Made by a program: the position numbers and the translations under genes | Source of the DNA: Roseiflexaceae bacterium UBA965 | Lineage (GTDB): Bacteria; Chloroflexota; Chloroflexia; Chloroflexales; Roseiflexaceae | Assembly (NCBI GenBank): GCA_002292925.1 | Contig: DBCF01000096.1 | Coordinates: forward strand, 1-6,152 | Direction: 5' to 3' | Length of the DNA: 6,152 nt | Shown here: piece after piece, positions 6,131-6,152 of the stretch | Position numbering within the stretch: position 1 is the first letter of the stretch | How the letters are laid out: every line of letters begins with the position of its first letter | The notes under the pieces: generated by a model | Seen by the model: only the letters and a program-made list of their open reading frames with translations | Told to the model about the DNA's origin: nothing | The model's database searches: none

Positions 6131-6152
6131 TTATGGTGTGGCAGTGCGCGTG
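6131..6152 (-). CDS. Possible last codons of a minus-strand gene running off the right edge
   Basis: On the minus strand the frame starting at 6151 reads TRTATP and ends with TAA (6133-6131). The strong hairpin begins 10 bp further on, the usual place for a terminator. Six codons are too few to identify or prove a gene, and any open frame at a window edge can end this way; the call rests only on the hairpin position. Confidence 0.2.

Overview
This is a bacterial chromosomal window of moderately high G+C by eye. Leaderless-looking and extended -10 (TACAAT-type) promoters, frequent GTG/TTG codons near starts and hairpin-rich intergenic spaces are compatible with a Chloroflexota-like organism. 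That taxonomic guess rests on overall impression only. Nothing marks the window as phage or plasmid: there is no integrase, transposase, CRISPR array, rRNA or tRNA.

Left part (1-1839): the 3' two-thirds or so of mnmG (tRNA uridine-34 modification; its start lies left of the window) converges on a minus-strand THUMP/UPF0020-type RNA guanine-N2 methyltransferase gene. The two stop codons are only about 26 bp apart. A 9-bp perfect hairpin that looks like the terminator of the methyltransferase gene lies inside the last codons of mnmG. Both genes concern RNA modification, but they face each other and are not an operon.

Middle (1840-4990): a divergent intergenic region of roughly 190 bp carries one promoter candidate for each direction. 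To the right is a tight plus-strand cluster: a phytanoyl-CoA dioxygenase-like Fe(II)/2-oxoglutarate oxygenase, an amidohydrolase-superfamily metal hydrolase whose likely GTG start overlaps the oxygenase stop by 8 bp, and an NAD-type short-chain dehydrogenase 18 bp further on with a strong Shine-Dalgarno. All three keep their catalytic residues. Together they look like a small metabolic cassette that oxidises, hydrolyses or isomerises, and reduces or oxidises an unknown small, perhaps sugar-like, molecule.

Right part (4991-6152): a 102-bp spacer with a tandem pair of 15-bp palindromic repeats and a second TACAATATT promoter-like box leads into a 268-residue cytoplasmic CBM9-like carbohydrate-binding-domain protein, the probable fourth member of the cluster. 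The last 250 bp hold no convincing complete gene but are unusually structured. They contain three copies of a GTAGNGGCG motif in both orientations, two nested stem-loops and an 18-bp hairpin at 6080-6120. The final bases may be the last codons of a minus-strand gene.

I do not see a clearly new defence or mobile system. The points most worth a second look are the four-gene cluster with no recognised pathway, the tandem palindromes before the CBM9-like gene, and the repeat-rich structured region at the right end.
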